Shown here piece by piece: positions 42,756 to 51,306 of a stretch of DNA of 64,000 nt (position 1 is the first letter of the stretch; every line of letters starts with the position of its first letter). The stretch comes from an uncultured Prevotellaceae bacterium (GTDB lineage Bacteria; Bacteroidota; Bacteroidia; Bacteroidales; Bacteroidaceae). Location: the NCBI GenBank assembly GCA_902776195.1, contig CACYPF010000017.1, positions 1-64,000 on the forward strand, given 5' to 3'. The notes below the pieces were generated by a model, which had not been told where the DNA came from, made no database searches, and worked only from the letters and a program-made list of their open reading frames with translations. Both the position numbers and the translations under genes were made by a program.

Positions 42756-43511
42756 ATGAGAAAAACATTTAGGTTTGTAGGTCTCATGTTGATGACCTCA
42801 TTGAGTTATGGTTTAATTTCTTGTGGAAGTGATGGTGATGATGAGCCTGGAATTTCAATAACTCCTGCCAGTGTCTCAATGCACTATGATGACACTCAGC
42901 AACTGAAAGCAGATGGTGCAACCAGTTGGACGGTCAACGATGATTTCGTTGCGAAGGTTGATGGAAGTGGACTTGTAACAGCCAGACATATTGGAACCAC
43001 ACAAGTCATTGCGTCAAATGGGAAAAAGTCTGCTATCTGTGAAGTGACGGTTACTCCAGAGTATGATCTTTTTGATAATCCTATCTTTGACTGGGGGGCA
43101 TCAGAGTCTTCAATCAGCTCAAAGGAGTCGCATGCATTCTTGAGAGGTTCAGATAATATACTGTTCTATGATTTTTCGAAAAATAGCACATCATGTATTT
43201 TAGGTTATTCTTTTAAGAATGGGGGATTATCTTCTATTAATGCTATTTTAAATTATTCAGATTATGCTAAGGCCGGCAATTACTTGATAGAACGTTATCA
43301 ACCTATAGGTGAAGATGATGGAATGTTTGTCTTCTTGGATGCTTTGACAAAAGATAAAGCAAAGACAATAGTAGGACTCACGACTATGAAATTGTCCGGT
43401 AGTACTGTTACGTCAATCATTTTCATGTCTGCATCAACGGCTTCAAATTCTGGTCTGTCTATCTCCAACGTCCTGAATGAGCAAATGAAGAATATTGAGA
43501 TAGTCAAATAA
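42756..43511 (+). CDS. Lipoprotein with bacterial Ig-like (BIG2) domain
   Basis: 251 residues. Signal peptide with lipobox LISCG (Cys about 23) followed by an acidic SDGDDEPG linker typical of Bacteroidales surface lipoproteins. Residues ~33-98 are a BIG2 domain (ISITPASVSMHYDDTQQLKADGATSWTVNDDFVAKVDGSGLVTARHIGTTQV, in several pieces). The C-terminal ~140 residues I do not recognise. It is preceded by the structured RNA and may be controlled by it; a terminator follows. Confidence 0.85.
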   Translation: MRKTFRFVGLMLMTSLSYGLISCGSDGDDEPGISITPASVSMHYDDTQQLKADGATSWTVNDDFVAKVDGSGLVTARHIGTTQVIASNGKKSAICEVTVTPEYDLFDNPIFDWGASESSISSKESHAFLRGSDNILFYDFSKNSTSCILGYSFKNGGLSSINAILNYSDYAKAGNYLIERYQPIGEDDGMFVFLDALTKDKAKTIVGLTTMKLSGSTVTSIIFMSASTASNSGLSISNVLNEQMKNIEIVK

Positions 43512-43566
43512 CTATTCACACTTGACGAATGACAGTCTTTTGCTGTCACATCTGTTGAAGATTTCT

Positions 43567-43603
43567 GCCAACCTGTCACGTATAGGTTGGTAGAATTTTT
43601 TTG
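43567..43603 (+). terminator. Lipoprotein gene terminator
   Basis: CCAACCT / AGGTTGG stem with a 9-nt loop, then TAGAATTTTTTT. Confidence 0.75.
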
Positions 43604-43724
43604 TATCTATCATCGTATCATAGTTTTCCATTTGGATATCTATTTTGAGGAAAGTGGAAAAAGAAGTTTTCCGTTTTGGATAACTTTTCAAGTGTCTGGT
43701 ATATTTTTTTAATTTAAGTTTTTG

Positions 43725-43732
43725 CAAAGATA
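43725..43732 (-). promoter_or_regulatory. Minus-strand -7 box facing a doubtful 39-codon ORF
   Basis: TATCTTTG on the minus strand. Downstream lies only a small ORF (ATG at 43631 to stop at 43512; MENYDTMIDTKKFYQPIRDR and 19 more residues) that runs into the lipoprotein terminator. Confidence 0.35.
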
Positions 43733-43938
43733 CAAAAAAATGATATTCAAGATACTGAGACCTTAAATATCAATAATGCTTAGTAAAACTATCAGTAAGG
43801 AACTGCCAGGTCCCGATTCGTCAAGCACAAAGCGTCAAGTAACGCCTTTTCTATATATAGATTCCCACCCTTACGGTCCCACACTCATGCAGGGTTTCGG
43901 TATGAGAATATCGGCAAAGATAAGTATTCAAAAACAAA

Positions 43939-43967
43939 AAGGTTCACACAGTTTTGTGTGAACCTTT
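43939..43967 (-). terminator. Terminator of lipocalin-like gene
   Basis: AGGTTCACAC / GTGTGAACCT stem (12 bp with flanks), T-rich on the minus-strand exit side. Confidence 0.8.
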
Positions 43968-43991
43968 AATATAAAATTAAGTTATGTTGTG

Positions 43992-44348
43992 TCATTGCAC
44001 TTTCTTCATCTCAAAAGTGGTAGTGTAGGTCGTTCCGTTATCTCGCATGCGGAGTGCCTTCCACTTCATCACACCATTCTGGATACTTTCAATCTCCCAC
44101 CACTCGCGTATTTCCTTGCTGTCGGCACTATTCTTCCAGCGGGTGCAGAGCAGGGGGCCGTCAACGAAGTATTCAGACAGGACGTCATCGCTGCGTATCC
44201 ATGTTCCACCTCCTTCGCTGTAGTAGGCGTAAGTTCCGTCTGCTTTGTATTCCCAGCGGTGCAACTCACTGTCAGAATTGGCATCTTCCGCACTGCTAAC
44301 CTTTCCTTCCCACATGCCGATGATATCATTCTGGTAGTCTACTGTCAC
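43992..44348 (-). CDS. Lipocalin-like protein, uncertain N-terminus
   Basis: 118 residues from a GTG start. The pattern IGMWEGKVSS...RWEYKADGTYAYYSEGGGTWIRSDDVLSEYFVDG...WWEIESIQNGVMKWKALR resembles the lipocalin-like small proteins of Bacteroidales (stress/lipoprotein family). The frame stays open upstream with plausible residues (HEAYAQERWERV) back to the SDR stop but offers no ATG, and no signal peptide is seen. It may therefore be an N-terminally shortened gene, or use a non-standard start. Function unknown. Confidence 0.65.
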   Translation of the reverse strand: MTVDYQNDIIGMWEGKVSSAEDANSDSELHRWEYKADGTYAYYSEGGGTWIRSDDVLSEYFVDGPLLCTRWKNSADSKEIREWWEIESIQNGVMKWKALRMRDNGTTYTTTFEMKKVQ

Positions 44349-44419
44349 GCGTTCCCAGCGTTCCTGGGCATAAGCCTCATGCAGTAACTGTTGTTTTTTT
44401 AGTGTTATTTGTTTAAATT

Positions 44420-45166
44420 CTATTTCCTGACAATGACGCTGCCGCTTGCCTGATGGGTTGCCAGTATCAGGACTTCGGCTATTTGGACGTGAGCAGGGGC
44501 ATTGGCGGCATAGACAGCGACATCGGCGATGTCATCACCAGTCAGGGGCTTGATGCCCTGGTACAGTTTCGCAGCCCTCTCGTGATCCCCATGGAAACGG
44601 ATGTTGCTGAAGTTCGTCTCCACTAAGCCCGGTTTGAGGTTTGTGACACGGATGGCAGTATCGGCGACATCTATTCTCAGTCCGTCGGAGAGTGCTTTGA
44701 CGGCTGCTTTGGTGGCACAGTAGACATTACCACCTGCATAGGCTGCGTCACCAGCCACCGATCCGATGTTGATGATATGGCCACTGTTCCGTTTGACCAT
44801 GCCCGGTACGATCAGCCGTGTCATCGTCAGCAATCCCTTGATGTTGGTGTCTATCATCGTCTCCCAATCGTCGAGATTTCCCTCATACTCCGGTTCCAGT
44901 CCGAGAGCCAAGCCGGCATTATTCACCAATACGTCAATGTCCTGCCATTGCTCAGGCAGTTCGTTGAGATATTTCTTCGCCTTTTCCCGGTCCCTTACGT
45001 CGAAGGCGAGTGTGATCACTTCTGTGTCCAGTTCTTTCTTGAGCTCTGCCAACCGGTGCTCATTCCTGCCGGTGAGTATCAGTTTATCACCATTCTCAGC
45101 AAACTTCCTTGCACATGCCAGACCAATTCCGCTGGTGGCACCTGTTATCAATACTATTTTGTTCAT
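44420..45166 (-). CDS. SDR-family NAD(P)-dependent oxidoreductase (YdfG-like)
   Basis: Classical short-chain dehydrogenase, 248 residues. Cofactor site TGATSGIGLACARKF, the structural NAG in LVNNAGLALG, catalytic Ser in NIGSVAGDAAYAGG and the YxxxK pair in YCATKAAVK (about 151-155), then LKPGLVETNFSNIRF. Closest in pattern to YdfG-type 3-hydroxy acid/serine dehydrogenases. The promoter is divergent from the HD hydrolase gene with -33 elements 6 nt apart, so the two could be co-regulated. Confidence 0.93.
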   Translation of the reverse strand: MNKIVLITGATSGIGLACARKFAENGDKLILTGRNEHRLAELKKELDTEVITLAFDVRDREKAKKYLNELPEQWQDIDVLVNNAGLALGLEPEYEGNLDDWETMIDTNIKGLLTMTRLIVPGMVKRNSGHIINIGSVAGDAAYAGGNVYCATKAAVKALSDGLRIDVADTAIRVTNLKPGLVETNFSNIRFHGDHERAAKLYQGIKPLTGDDIADVAVYAANAPAHVQIAEVLILATHQASGSVIVRK

Positions 45167-45191
45167 ACTCAGATCTTGTATATTCTAAATG

Positions 45192-45223
45192 CAAAGATAC
45201 GAATAAGTGAGTAAAATGCCAAA
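45192..45223 (-). promoter_or_regulatory. SDR gene promoter
   Basis: Minus strand TTTG (45223-45220), 20-nt spacer, TATCTTTG (45199-45192). Confidence 0.8.
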
Positions 45224-45228
45224 TTTTT

Positions 45229-45260
45229 TTTGGTTTTCTGCATGTTTATATGTACCTTTG
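45229..45260 (+). promoter_or_regulatory. HD hydrolase gene promoter
   Basis: TTTG (45229-45232), 20-nt spacer, TACCTTTG (45253-45260). It fixes the start at 45281 over an upstream in-frame start at 45230. Confidence 0.8.
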
Positions 45261-45280
45261 CAGAATTAAGTGAGAAAAAT

Positions 45281-45943
45281 ATGACAAGAACAGAGTATGA
45301 GGCTTTGATGGAGAAATATGCAGAGCAGATAGAGCATATCCGCCAGACCGCACATGAGTTACATCGGAGTGTGAACCAGCTTTATGGTGACAACTTACCT
45401 TATGGCTACCACCTTGATATGGTGGTCAATGGAATCCGTGACTTCGGTCATCTGGTGTTGGTCAAGGAAGAGGATATGCTGCCGCTCTTTTTTGGCGGGT
45501 ATTACCACGATAGTATCGAGGATGCCCGTCTGACCTATAATGACGTGCTGAAAGAGGCTCGTGGGATGATGGCGGAGGAACAGGCCTATATGGCAACCGA
45601 GATAGTCTATGCGCTGACCAACGACAAAGGACGTACCCGTGCTGAGCGAGCCGGTGAGAAATACTACAAGGGTATTCGGGAGACACCCTATGCCCCCTTC
45701 GTAAAACTCTGTGACCGTCTGGCGAACATCACTTATAGCTGCTCGGGTGTCAATGCTGACAATCTCCACATGAGGGAGGTGTACAAAGGGGAGGTACCTC
45801 ATTTCCTTGCCTCTATCAATCCACATAGTGACGACCAGCGTCTGCTCGTGCCACAGGAAGTCGTGCTGAAACTGGCAGAGTGTCTGATTGACGACCTGGA
45901 GCGTGAGGAGCAGAACGAGTCAGCATGGTGGCATGAGTACTGA
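45281..45943 (+). CDS. Stand-alone SpoT-like HD phosphohydrolase
   Basis: 220 residues. HD-domain metal-binding residues: His in YGYHLDMVV, HD in YYHDSIEDARLTYNDV (HDxxED as in SpoT/Mesh1), and KLCDRLANITYSC for the second half of the site. No synthetase or ACT/TGS domain. It may hydrolyse (p)ppGpp or another nucleotide (inference from family). Its C-terminus is rich in acidic residues. The DjlA-like gene follows after 32 nt. Confidence 0.83.
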   Translation: MTRTEYEALMEKYAEQIEHIRQTAHELHRSVNQLYGDNLPYGYHLDMVVNGIRDFGHLVLVKEEDMLPLFFGGYYHDSIEDARLTYNDVLKEARGMMAEEQAYMATEIVYALTNDKGRTRAERAGEKYYKGIRETPYAPFVKLCDRLANITYSCSGVNADNLHMREVYKGEVPHFLASINPHSDDQRLLVPQEVVLKLAECLIDDLEREEQNESAWWHEY

Positions 45944-45946
45944 TGG

Positions 45947-45966
45947 TGAGTTGAGAGTTTAGAGAC
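45947..45966 (+). repeat. GAGTTGAGA short repeat
   Basis: GAGTTGAGAGTTTAGAGA between the HD and DjlA-like genes; the same family is at 46793-46816 and 49719-49752. Confidence 0.65.
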
Positions 45967-45975
45967 ATATATATT

Positions 45976-46794
45976 ATGGCATTTGGAACTTGGATAGGAG
46001 GATTTCTGGGATGGATGACGGCAGGACCGTTAGGAGCTTTGGCTGGTATCGTGTTGGGCAAGGTGTTCGACTCGATGATGGATGCCGTGAACACCCCCGA
46101 GACACAAGGGACGTTTGAGAGTCCTTTTGGACAGCAGGCGGCAGGTAATTATCAGCAACAATATACGAGACAGCGCACAGACTACGGACAGCGGAACAGT
46201 TTTCTGTTCTCCCTGTTGGTACTTGCCTCCTATATTATTAAAGCCGATGGCAAGGTGATGCATTCCGAGATGGAGTTCGTGCGTCAGATGCTCCGTCAGA
46301 ATTTCGGTGAACAGGCATCATCGCAGGGAGATGATATCCTAAAGAAACTCTTCAACGAGCAGAAAAGGGTAGGGGCAGCCTCCTTTAAGAATACCGTGGC
46401 AGACTGTTGTCAGCAGATAGCCCGTAACATGGACTACTCACAGCGTCTGCAACTGCTTAACTTCCTCGTGATGATCGCACGGGCTGACGGAAAGACTCCT
46501 CAAAGTGAGATAACGGCTCTGAAGGAGTGTGCGCAATGGATGCGGATGTCGGCTGATGAGGTAGACTCAATGATGGGACTGGGTAAGGATGACCTTGCCT
46601 CAGCCTATCAGGTGCTGGGTGTGTCGCCCAATGCCTCCGATGACGAGGTGAAGAAAGCCTATCGTAAACTCGCCCTGGAGCATCATCCCGATAAGGTGGC
46701 AGCCCTTGGCGAGGATATCCGTAAGGCTGCCGAGAAGAAATTCCAGGAGATCAATGCGGCGAAAGACCGTATCTGGAAGGCAAGGGGACTTTAG
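45976..46794 (+). CDS. DjlA-like TerB/J-domain protein
   Basis: 272 residues: N-terminal glycine-rich hydrophobic helix ([26 protein letters not shown]), a flexible Gln-rich linker, a TerB/DjlA central domain (about 75-190, with [23 protein letters not shown] and [14 protein letters not shown]), then a J domain (about 207-272) with the HPD motif in [13 protein letters not shown]. The layout matches the DjlA co-chaperone, anchored by its N-terminus and stimulating DnaK from the C-terminus. Confidence 0.9.
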   Translation: MAFGTWIGGFLGWMTAGPLGALAGIVLGKVFDSMMDAVNTPETQGTFESPFGQQAAGNYQQQYTRQRTDYGQRNSFLFSLLVLASYIIKADGKVMHSEMEFVRQMLRQNFGEQASSQGDDILKKLFNEQKRVGAASFKNTVADCCQQIARNMDYSQRLQLLNFLVMIARADGKTPQSEITALKECAQWMRMSADEVDSMMGLGKDDLASAYQVLGVSPNASDDEVKKAYRKLALEHHPDKVAALGEDIRKAAEKKFQEINAAKDRIWKARGL

Positions 46795-46816
46795 AGTTGA
46801 GAGTTGAGAGTTGAAA
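46793..46816 (+). repeat. GAGTTGAGA tandem repeat at queH start
   Basis: Three GAGTTGAGA units between the djlA-like stop and queH; the TTG start of queH is the last unit. Confidence 0.7.
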
Positions 46817-47386
46817 AGTCCTGCTATTATCGTACCAGAGGGGTTGCATGAGGTGTTGCTGCATGCTTGTTGCGCTCCTTGCTCATCCGCCATCGTGGAG
46901 TGGATGCTTGCCCATGATATAAAGCCTACCATTTTCTACTATAATCCCAATATCTACCCTCGTGAGGAATACGAGATTCGCAAGAATGAGAGTAAACGGC
47001 ATGCTGAGAGTCTTGGTGTTCAGTGGATTGACGGTGATTACGACCATGAAGGATGGTTGCAGGATGTCTGTGGGATGGAAAACGAACCAGAGCGTGGGCG
47101 ACGTTGTGAGCAGTGCTTTACACTTCGTCTGACAAAGGCGGCGCAAGAGGCGCGGAAACTCGGTTTGCAGTACTTTACGACCACCTTGGCTTCTTCACGC
47201 TGGAAGAGTCTGGAACAGATCAACCGTGCGGGACAAATAGCCCAGCAGACAGTGGAGGGTACCGTCTTCTGGGACCAGAACTGGCGGAAGGGAGGACTAC
47301 AGGAGCGTCGTAACCAGCTATTGAGGGAATTTAACTTCTATAATCAGCTATACTGCGGTTGTGAGTTTTCGCAGAGGAAACAATAA
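46811..47386 (+). CDS. queH: Epoxyqueuosine reductase QueH
   Basis: Reduces epoxyqueuosine to queuosine in tRNA; the iron-sulfur enzyme that replaces QueG. 191 residues with LLHACCAPCSSAIVEW (CC and Cys about 20-24), YNPNIYPREEYEIRKNES, GRRCEQCFTLRL (Cys pair about 98-101), FTTTLASSRWKSLEQIN, and the C-terminal YCGCEFS. The start appears to be TTG within a GAGTTGAGA repeat; translation could begin further in, but LHEVLLHACC must be included. Confidence 0.92.
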   Translation: MKSPAIIVPEGLHEVLLHACCAPCSSAIVEWMLAHDIKPTIFYYNPNIYPREEYEIRKNESKRHAESLGVQWIDGDYDHEGWLQDVCGMENEPERGRRCEQCFTLRLTKAAQEARKLGLQYFTTTLASSRWKSLEQINRAGQIAQQTVEGTVFWDQNWRKGGLQERRNQLLREFNFYNQLYCGCEFSQRKQ

Positions 47387-47400
47387 ATAACACGTTTTCT

Positions 47401-47431
47401 TTTGTGTTTTCCTTATTTATTCGTAACTTTG
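47401..47431 (+). promoter_or_regulatory. ffh promoter
   Basis: TTTG (47401-47404), 19-nt spacer, TAACTTTG (47424-47431), 24 nt before the ATG at 47456. Confidence 0.8.
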
Positions 47432-47455
47432 CACCCCAAAATAAATAAGGTATAT

Positions 47456-48802
47456 ATGTTTGAGAATTTAAGCGACAGACTTGAACGGTCGTTCAAGATA
47501 TTGAAAGGTGAGGGAAAAATCACCGAGATTAACGTAGCGGAGACCCTGAAGGATGTCCGGCGTGCCCTGTTGGATGCCGATGTCAACTACAAGGTGGCGA
47601 AGAACTTCACGGACACGGTGAAGCAGAAGGCGATGGGCATGAATGTGCTCACAGCCGTGAAGCCTGGACAGTTGATGGTGAAGATCGTCCATGACGAGCT
47701 TGCCGAACTGATGGGTGGTAAGGCTGTCGAGCTGAAACTGGAGGGTCGTCCCGCCATTGTCCTGATGTCTGGTCTGCAAGGCTCTGGTAAGACTACCTTC
47801 AGTGGTAAGCTTGCCAATATGCTGAAGAACAAGCAGCATAAGAACCCGTTGCTCGTGGCATGTGATGTCTACCGTCCCGCCGCTATCCAGCAGTTGCATG
47901 TGGTGGGTGACAGTGTGGGTGTCCCTGTCTATTCAGAGCCCGAGAACAAGAATGTCGTGGAGATTGCCAATAACGCTATCCGTGAGGCAAAGGCAAAGAA
48001 CTATAACGTCGTCATCATTGATACCGCCGGTCGTCTTGCCGTTGACGAGGAGATGATGAATGAGATAGCCACCCTGAAAGAGGCTGTCAATCCTGACGAG
48101 ACGTTGTTTGTGGTAGACTCGATGACGGGTCAGGATGCCGTGAACACCGCCAAGGAGTTTAACGACCGTCTCGACTTTGACGGTGTGGTACTCACCAAGC
48201 TTGATGGTGACACCCGTGGTGGTGCTGCCCTCTCTATCCGTACCGTTGTCACCAAACCCATCAAGTTTGTGGGAACAGGTGAGAAGATGGAGGCTATCGA
48301 CGTGTTCCATCCCGAGCGTATGGCAGACCGTATCCTCGGAATGGGTGATATCGTCAGTCTCGTAGAACGTGCCCAGGAGCAGTTTGACGAGAAGCAGGCA
48401 CGTGAGCTGGAGAAGAAAATCCGCAAGAACAAGTTTGACTTCAATGACTTCATGTCGCAGATACAGCAGATCAAGAAGATGGGTAATATCAAGGATCTTG
48501 CCGGCATGATACCTGGGGTAGGTAAGGCTATCAAGGATATCGACATTGACGACAATGCCTTCAAGGGAGTCGAGGCAATCATCAATTCCATGACCCCTAA
48601 AGAGCGTGCCAACCCGGATATCATCAACCAGAGCCGCCGTATGCGTATCGCCAAGGGCTCTGGTACGAAGATAGAGGAGGTCAACCGTCTGATGAAGCAG
48701 TTTGACCAGACTCGCAAGATGATGAAGATGGTAGCTGGTGCCGGTAACTCGAAGATGGCACAGATGGCTGCCGCAATGAAGATGCGTGGTAATAAACTAT
48801 AG
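47456..48802 (+). CDS. ffh: Signal recognition particle protein Ffh
   Basis: SRP54 GTPase that targets nascent membrane proteins, 448 residues. N domain ([23 protein letters not shown]), G domain with [53 protein letters not shown] and [26 protein letters not shown] (in parts), and a Met-rich M domain ([36 protein letters not shown], then [22 protein letters not shown]). A promoter immediately upstream supports the chosen start. Confidence 0.97.
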   Translation: MFENLSDRLERSFKILKGEGKITEINVAETLKDVRRALLDADVNYKVAKNFTDTVKQKAMGMNVLTAVKPGQLMVKIVHDELAELMGGKAVELKLEGRPAIVLMSGLQGSGKTTFSGKLANMLKNKQHKNPLLVACDVYRPAAIQQLHVVGDSVGVPVYSEPENKNVVEIANNAIREAKAKNYNVVIIDTAGRLAVDEEMMNEIATLKEAVNPDETLFVVDSMTGQDAVNTAKEFNDRLDFDGVVLTKLDGDTRGGAALSIRTVVTKPIKFVGTGEKMEAIDVFHPERMADRILGMGDIVSLVERAQEQFDEKQARELEKKIRKNKFDFNDFMSQIQQIKKMGNIKDLAGMIPGVGKAIKDIDIDDNAFKGVEAIINSMTPKERANPDIINQSRRMRIAKGSGTKIEEVNRLMKQFDQTRKMMKMVAGAGNSKMAQMAAAMKMRGNKL

Positions 48803-48834
48803 TTCCTATAGTACCTATAGTTCCTATAATTTTT
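48799..48834 (+). repeat. ATAGTTCCT 9-nt tandem repeat
   Basis: Three to four units (ATAGTTCCT, ATAGTACCT, ATAGTTCCT, ATAAT) fill the ffh-folD gap. Confidence 0.75.
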
Positions 48835-48840
48835 ATAAAA

Positions 48841-49719
48841 ATGCAATTAATAGATGGAAAAGCAACGGCAACAGCCATTAAGGCGGAGATTGCCGAAGAG
48901 GTAAAGGAGATGGTGGCTCATGGTGGTAAACAGCCCCATCTTGCCGCCGTGCTTGTAGGGCATGACGGTGGCAGTGAGACCTACGTGAAGAACAAGGTGC
49001 TGGCGTGTGAGGCTTGCGGCTTCAAGAGCACGCTTATCCGTTATGAGGATACGATCACGGAGGAGGAACTGCTGAGCTGTGTCGATAAACTGAATAAGGA
49101 CGAGGATGTGGATGGCTTCATCGTACAGCTCCCCCTTCCCAAGCATATCGACGAGCAGAAAATCATTGAGGCTATCGACTACCGTAAGGATGTTGACGGT
49201 TTCCATCCCATCAACGTGGGACGTATGGCAATCGGACTGCCTTGCTTTATCTCTGCCACTCCATTGGGCATCATCACCCTGCTGAAGCGTTACGGCATTG
49301 AGACATCAGGTAAGAAATGTGTCATCCTAGGACGCTCGAATATCGTGGGCAAGCCCATGGCACAGTTGATGATGCAGAAACAATATGGTGACGCTACCGT
49401 TACCGTTTGCCACTCCCGCTCAAAGACATTGAAGGAGGAGTGCCGTGAGGCAGATATTATCATTGCAGCTATCGGAAGCCCCGATTTCGTGACAGCCGAT
49501 ATGGTGAAAGAGGGTGCCGTCATCATCGACGTGGGTACCACCCGTGTGCCTGATGCCACCCGTAAGAGCGGTTTTCGCCTGAATGGTGACGTGAAGTTCG
49601 ACGAGGTAGCTCCTAAGTGCTCGTTCATTACTCCCGTTCCCGGAGGAGTAGGACCGATGACTATCTGTTCGCTGATGAAGAACACGTTGGCAGCGGGCAA
49701 GAAAGAGTATTATAAGTAG
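48841..49719 (+). CDS. folD: Bifunctional methylene-THF dehydrogenase/cyclohydrolase
   Basis: Interconverts methylene-, methenyl- and formyl-tetrahydrofolate. 292 residues: [16 protein letters not shown] with the catalytic Lys, [46 protein letters not shown] for NADP binding, [20 protein letters not shown] and [14 protein letters not shown]. It follows ffh after a short repeat, with no promoter box of its own in the gap, so it may be read from the ffh transcript. Confidence 0.96.
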   Translation: MQLIDGKATATAIKAEIAEEVKEMVAHGGKQPHLAAVLVGHDGGSETYVKNKVLACEACGFKSTLIRYEDTITEEELLSCVDKLNKDEDVDGFIVQLPLPKHIDEQKIIEAIDYRKDVDGFHPINVGRMAIGLPCFISATPLGIITLLKRYGIETSGKKCVILGRSNIVGKPMAQLMMQKQYGDATVTVCHSRSKTLKEECREADIIIAAIGSPDFVTADMVKEGAVIIDVGTTRVPDATRKSGFRLNGDVKFDEVAPKCSFITPVPGGVGPMTICSLMKNTLAAGKKEYYK

Positions 49720-49752
49720 TTGAGAGTTTAGAGTTTAGAGTTTAGAGTTGAG
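49719..49752 (+). repeat. GAGTTTAGA tandem repeat
   Basis: Four to five GAGTTTAGA / GAGTTGAGA units filling the folD-TPR gene gap. Confidence 0.75.
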
Positions 49753-49754
49753 AG

Positions 49755-49937
49755 GTGGCTAGTTCACGAGAGTTTTATGAGCAAGGGAATGCTTACCGCA
49801 AGCAGGGCAACTGGCAGGAGGCTATCAACAGCTATCTGAAAGCTATCGAGCTCGACCCGGAGAGTCCTGCCGTAGAGGCGAAGCAGATGCTCGACGACAT
49901 CATGAATTATTACCATAAAGATTACTATAATCCATAA
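49755..49937 (+). CDS. Small single-TPR protein
   Basis: 60 residues from a GTG start: one and a half TPR helices (FYEQGNAYRKQGNWQEAINSYLKAIELDPESPAVEAKQMLDDI in pieces) and a Tyr-rich end. It lies 17 nt upstream of the ferredoxin-type subunit gene and probably belongs to the ketoacid oxidoreductase operon; a similar small TPR gene in this position is common in Bacteroidales (recollection, not checked). Role unknown, perhaps assembly. Confidence 0.75.
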   Translation: MASSREFYEQGNAYRKQGNWQEAINSYLKAIELDPESPAVEAKQMLDDIMNYYHKDYYNP

Positions 49938-49954
49938 GAACAAATACTAAAGAA

Positions 49955-50185
49955 ATGGCGAAACTGAAAGGTGCTATTGTGGTGAATACCGACCGCTGCA
50001 AAGGATGTGTGCTCTGTGTGAGTGCTTGTCCGCAGGGTGTCATCGCACTGGCCAATCGTGTGAATGTGCATGGCTATCCCTATGTGGAGCCCGTGCAGAT
50101 AGACAAATGCACTGGCTGTACGTCATGTGCGGTGGTATGTCCTGACGGATGTATCACGGTCTATCGTAAAAAAGTAGAGGAGTAA
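49955..50185 (+). CDS. Ketoacid:ferredoxin oxidoreductase, ferredoxin (delta) subunit
   Basis: 76 residues with two [4Fe-4S] motifs, CKGCVLCVSACPQG and CTGCTSCAVVCPDG. It passes electrons from the TPP/catalytic subunits to ferredoxin. First of four adjacent oxidoreductase genes (4, 1 and -4 nt spacing). Confidence 0.93.
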   Translation: MAKLKGAIVVNTDRCKGCVLCVSACPQGVIALANRVNVHGYPYVEPVQIDKCTGCTSCAVVCPDGCITVYRKKVEE

Positions 50186-50189
50186 AAAG

Positions 50190-51305
50190 ATGGCAGAACA
50201 GGTAAACGACAAGTCGCTTGCTACCGACGGGAAGCAAGAAGTGACACTGATGAAGGGCAACGAGGCGATAGCCCACGCTGCCATCCGTTGTGGTGCTGAC
50301 GGATATTTCGGATATCCCATCACCCCACAGAGTGAAGTGATTGAGACATTAGCCGAGCTGAAGCCTTGGGAGACCACTGGTATGGTGGTGCTGCAGGCAG
50401 AGAGTGAGGTGGCGTCTATTAATATGATTTATGGTGGAGCAGCGGCAGGTAAGCGTGTGCTCACCTCCTCCTCGTCACCCGGTGTGGCACTGATGCAGGA
50501 GGGTATCACCTATATGGCTGGTGCCGAACTGCCCGGTGTCTTCGTCAACGTACAGCGTGGCGGTCCTGGCTTGGGTACTATCCAGCCCTCACAGGGTGAC
50601 TATTTCCAGGCTACCCGTGGCGGTGGTAATGGCGACTATAACGTCATCGTCCTGGCTCCTAACTCTGTCCAGGAGATGGCAGACTTCGTAGACCTCGCCT
50701 TTGAGTTGGCGTTCAAATACCGTAACCCTGTCATGATCCTCTCTGATGGTGTCATCGGACAGATGATGGAGAAAATCGTGCTGCCACCCTATAAGCCCCG
50801 TCGTACGGAGGAGCAGATCCGCAAAGAGTGTCCTTGGGCTACCATCGGTCGCACCAAGGACCGCAAGCCAAATATCATCACCTCGCTGGAGTTGAAACCA
50901 GAGGCAATGGAGGCTCGTAACATCCATCTGCAGGAGAAATATGCGGAGATCCGTGAGAAAGAGGTGCGTTATGAGACCCTTTATTGCGATGATGCCGAAT
51001 ACCTGATCGTGGCTTTCGGCTCTGCAGCCCGCCTGACACAGAAAGCTATCGAGATGGCTCGTGAGGAAGGTATCAAGGTAGGACTCTTGCGTCCTATCAC
51101 GCTTTGGCCGTTCCCCTCTAAGCAGATTGCTGAGATGGCGAAGGGTAAGAAGGGTGTACTCGTTGTCGAGATTAATGCCGGACAGATGGTACAGGATGTC
51201 CGTCTTGCCATCAACGGTGCCCTGCCTGTCGAGCAGTTTGGTCGCTTGGGTGGTATCGTTCCTGAGCCCGAAGAGATTATTGATGCTTTAAAGAAGATGA
51301 TGTAA
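50190..51305 (+). CDS. 2-ketoacid:ferredoxin oxidoreductase alpha subunit (VorB-like)
   Basis: 371 residues. N-terminal pyrimidine-binding domain (EAIAHAAIRCGADGYFGYPITPQSEVIE in two parts, LQAESEVASINMIYGGAAAGKRVLTSSSSPG), then the C-terminal domain (YLIVAFGSAARLTQKAIEMAREEG, VLVVEINAGQMVQDVRLA). It resembles VorB/KorA, acting on branched-chain 2-ketoacids or 2-oxoglutarate; sequence alone does not decide which. Confidence 0.92.
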   Translation: MAEQVNDKSLATDGKQEVTLMKGNEAIAHAAIRCGADGYFGYPITPQSEVIETLAELKPWETTGMVVLQAESEVASINMIYGGAAAGKRVLTSSSSPGVALMQEGITYMAGAELPGVFVNVQRGGPGLGTIQPSQGDYFQATRGGGNGDYNVIVLAPNSVQEMADFVDLAFELAFKYRNPVMILSDGVIGQMMEKIVLPPYKPRRTEEQIRKECPWATIGRTKDRKPNIITSLELKPEAMEARNIHLQEKYAEIREKEVRYETLYCDDAEYLIVAFGSAARLTQKAIEMAREEGIKVGLLRPITLWPFPSKQIAEMAKGKKGVLVVEINAGQMVQDVRLAINGALPVEQFGRLGGIVPEPEEIIDALKKMM

Positions 51306-51306
51306 G

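Noticed and set aside
43776-43961. 61-codon plus-strand ORF between the lipoprotein and lipocalin-like genes
   Set aside because: No family resemblance or promoter box, and its 3' part reads through the lipocalin terminator hairpin.
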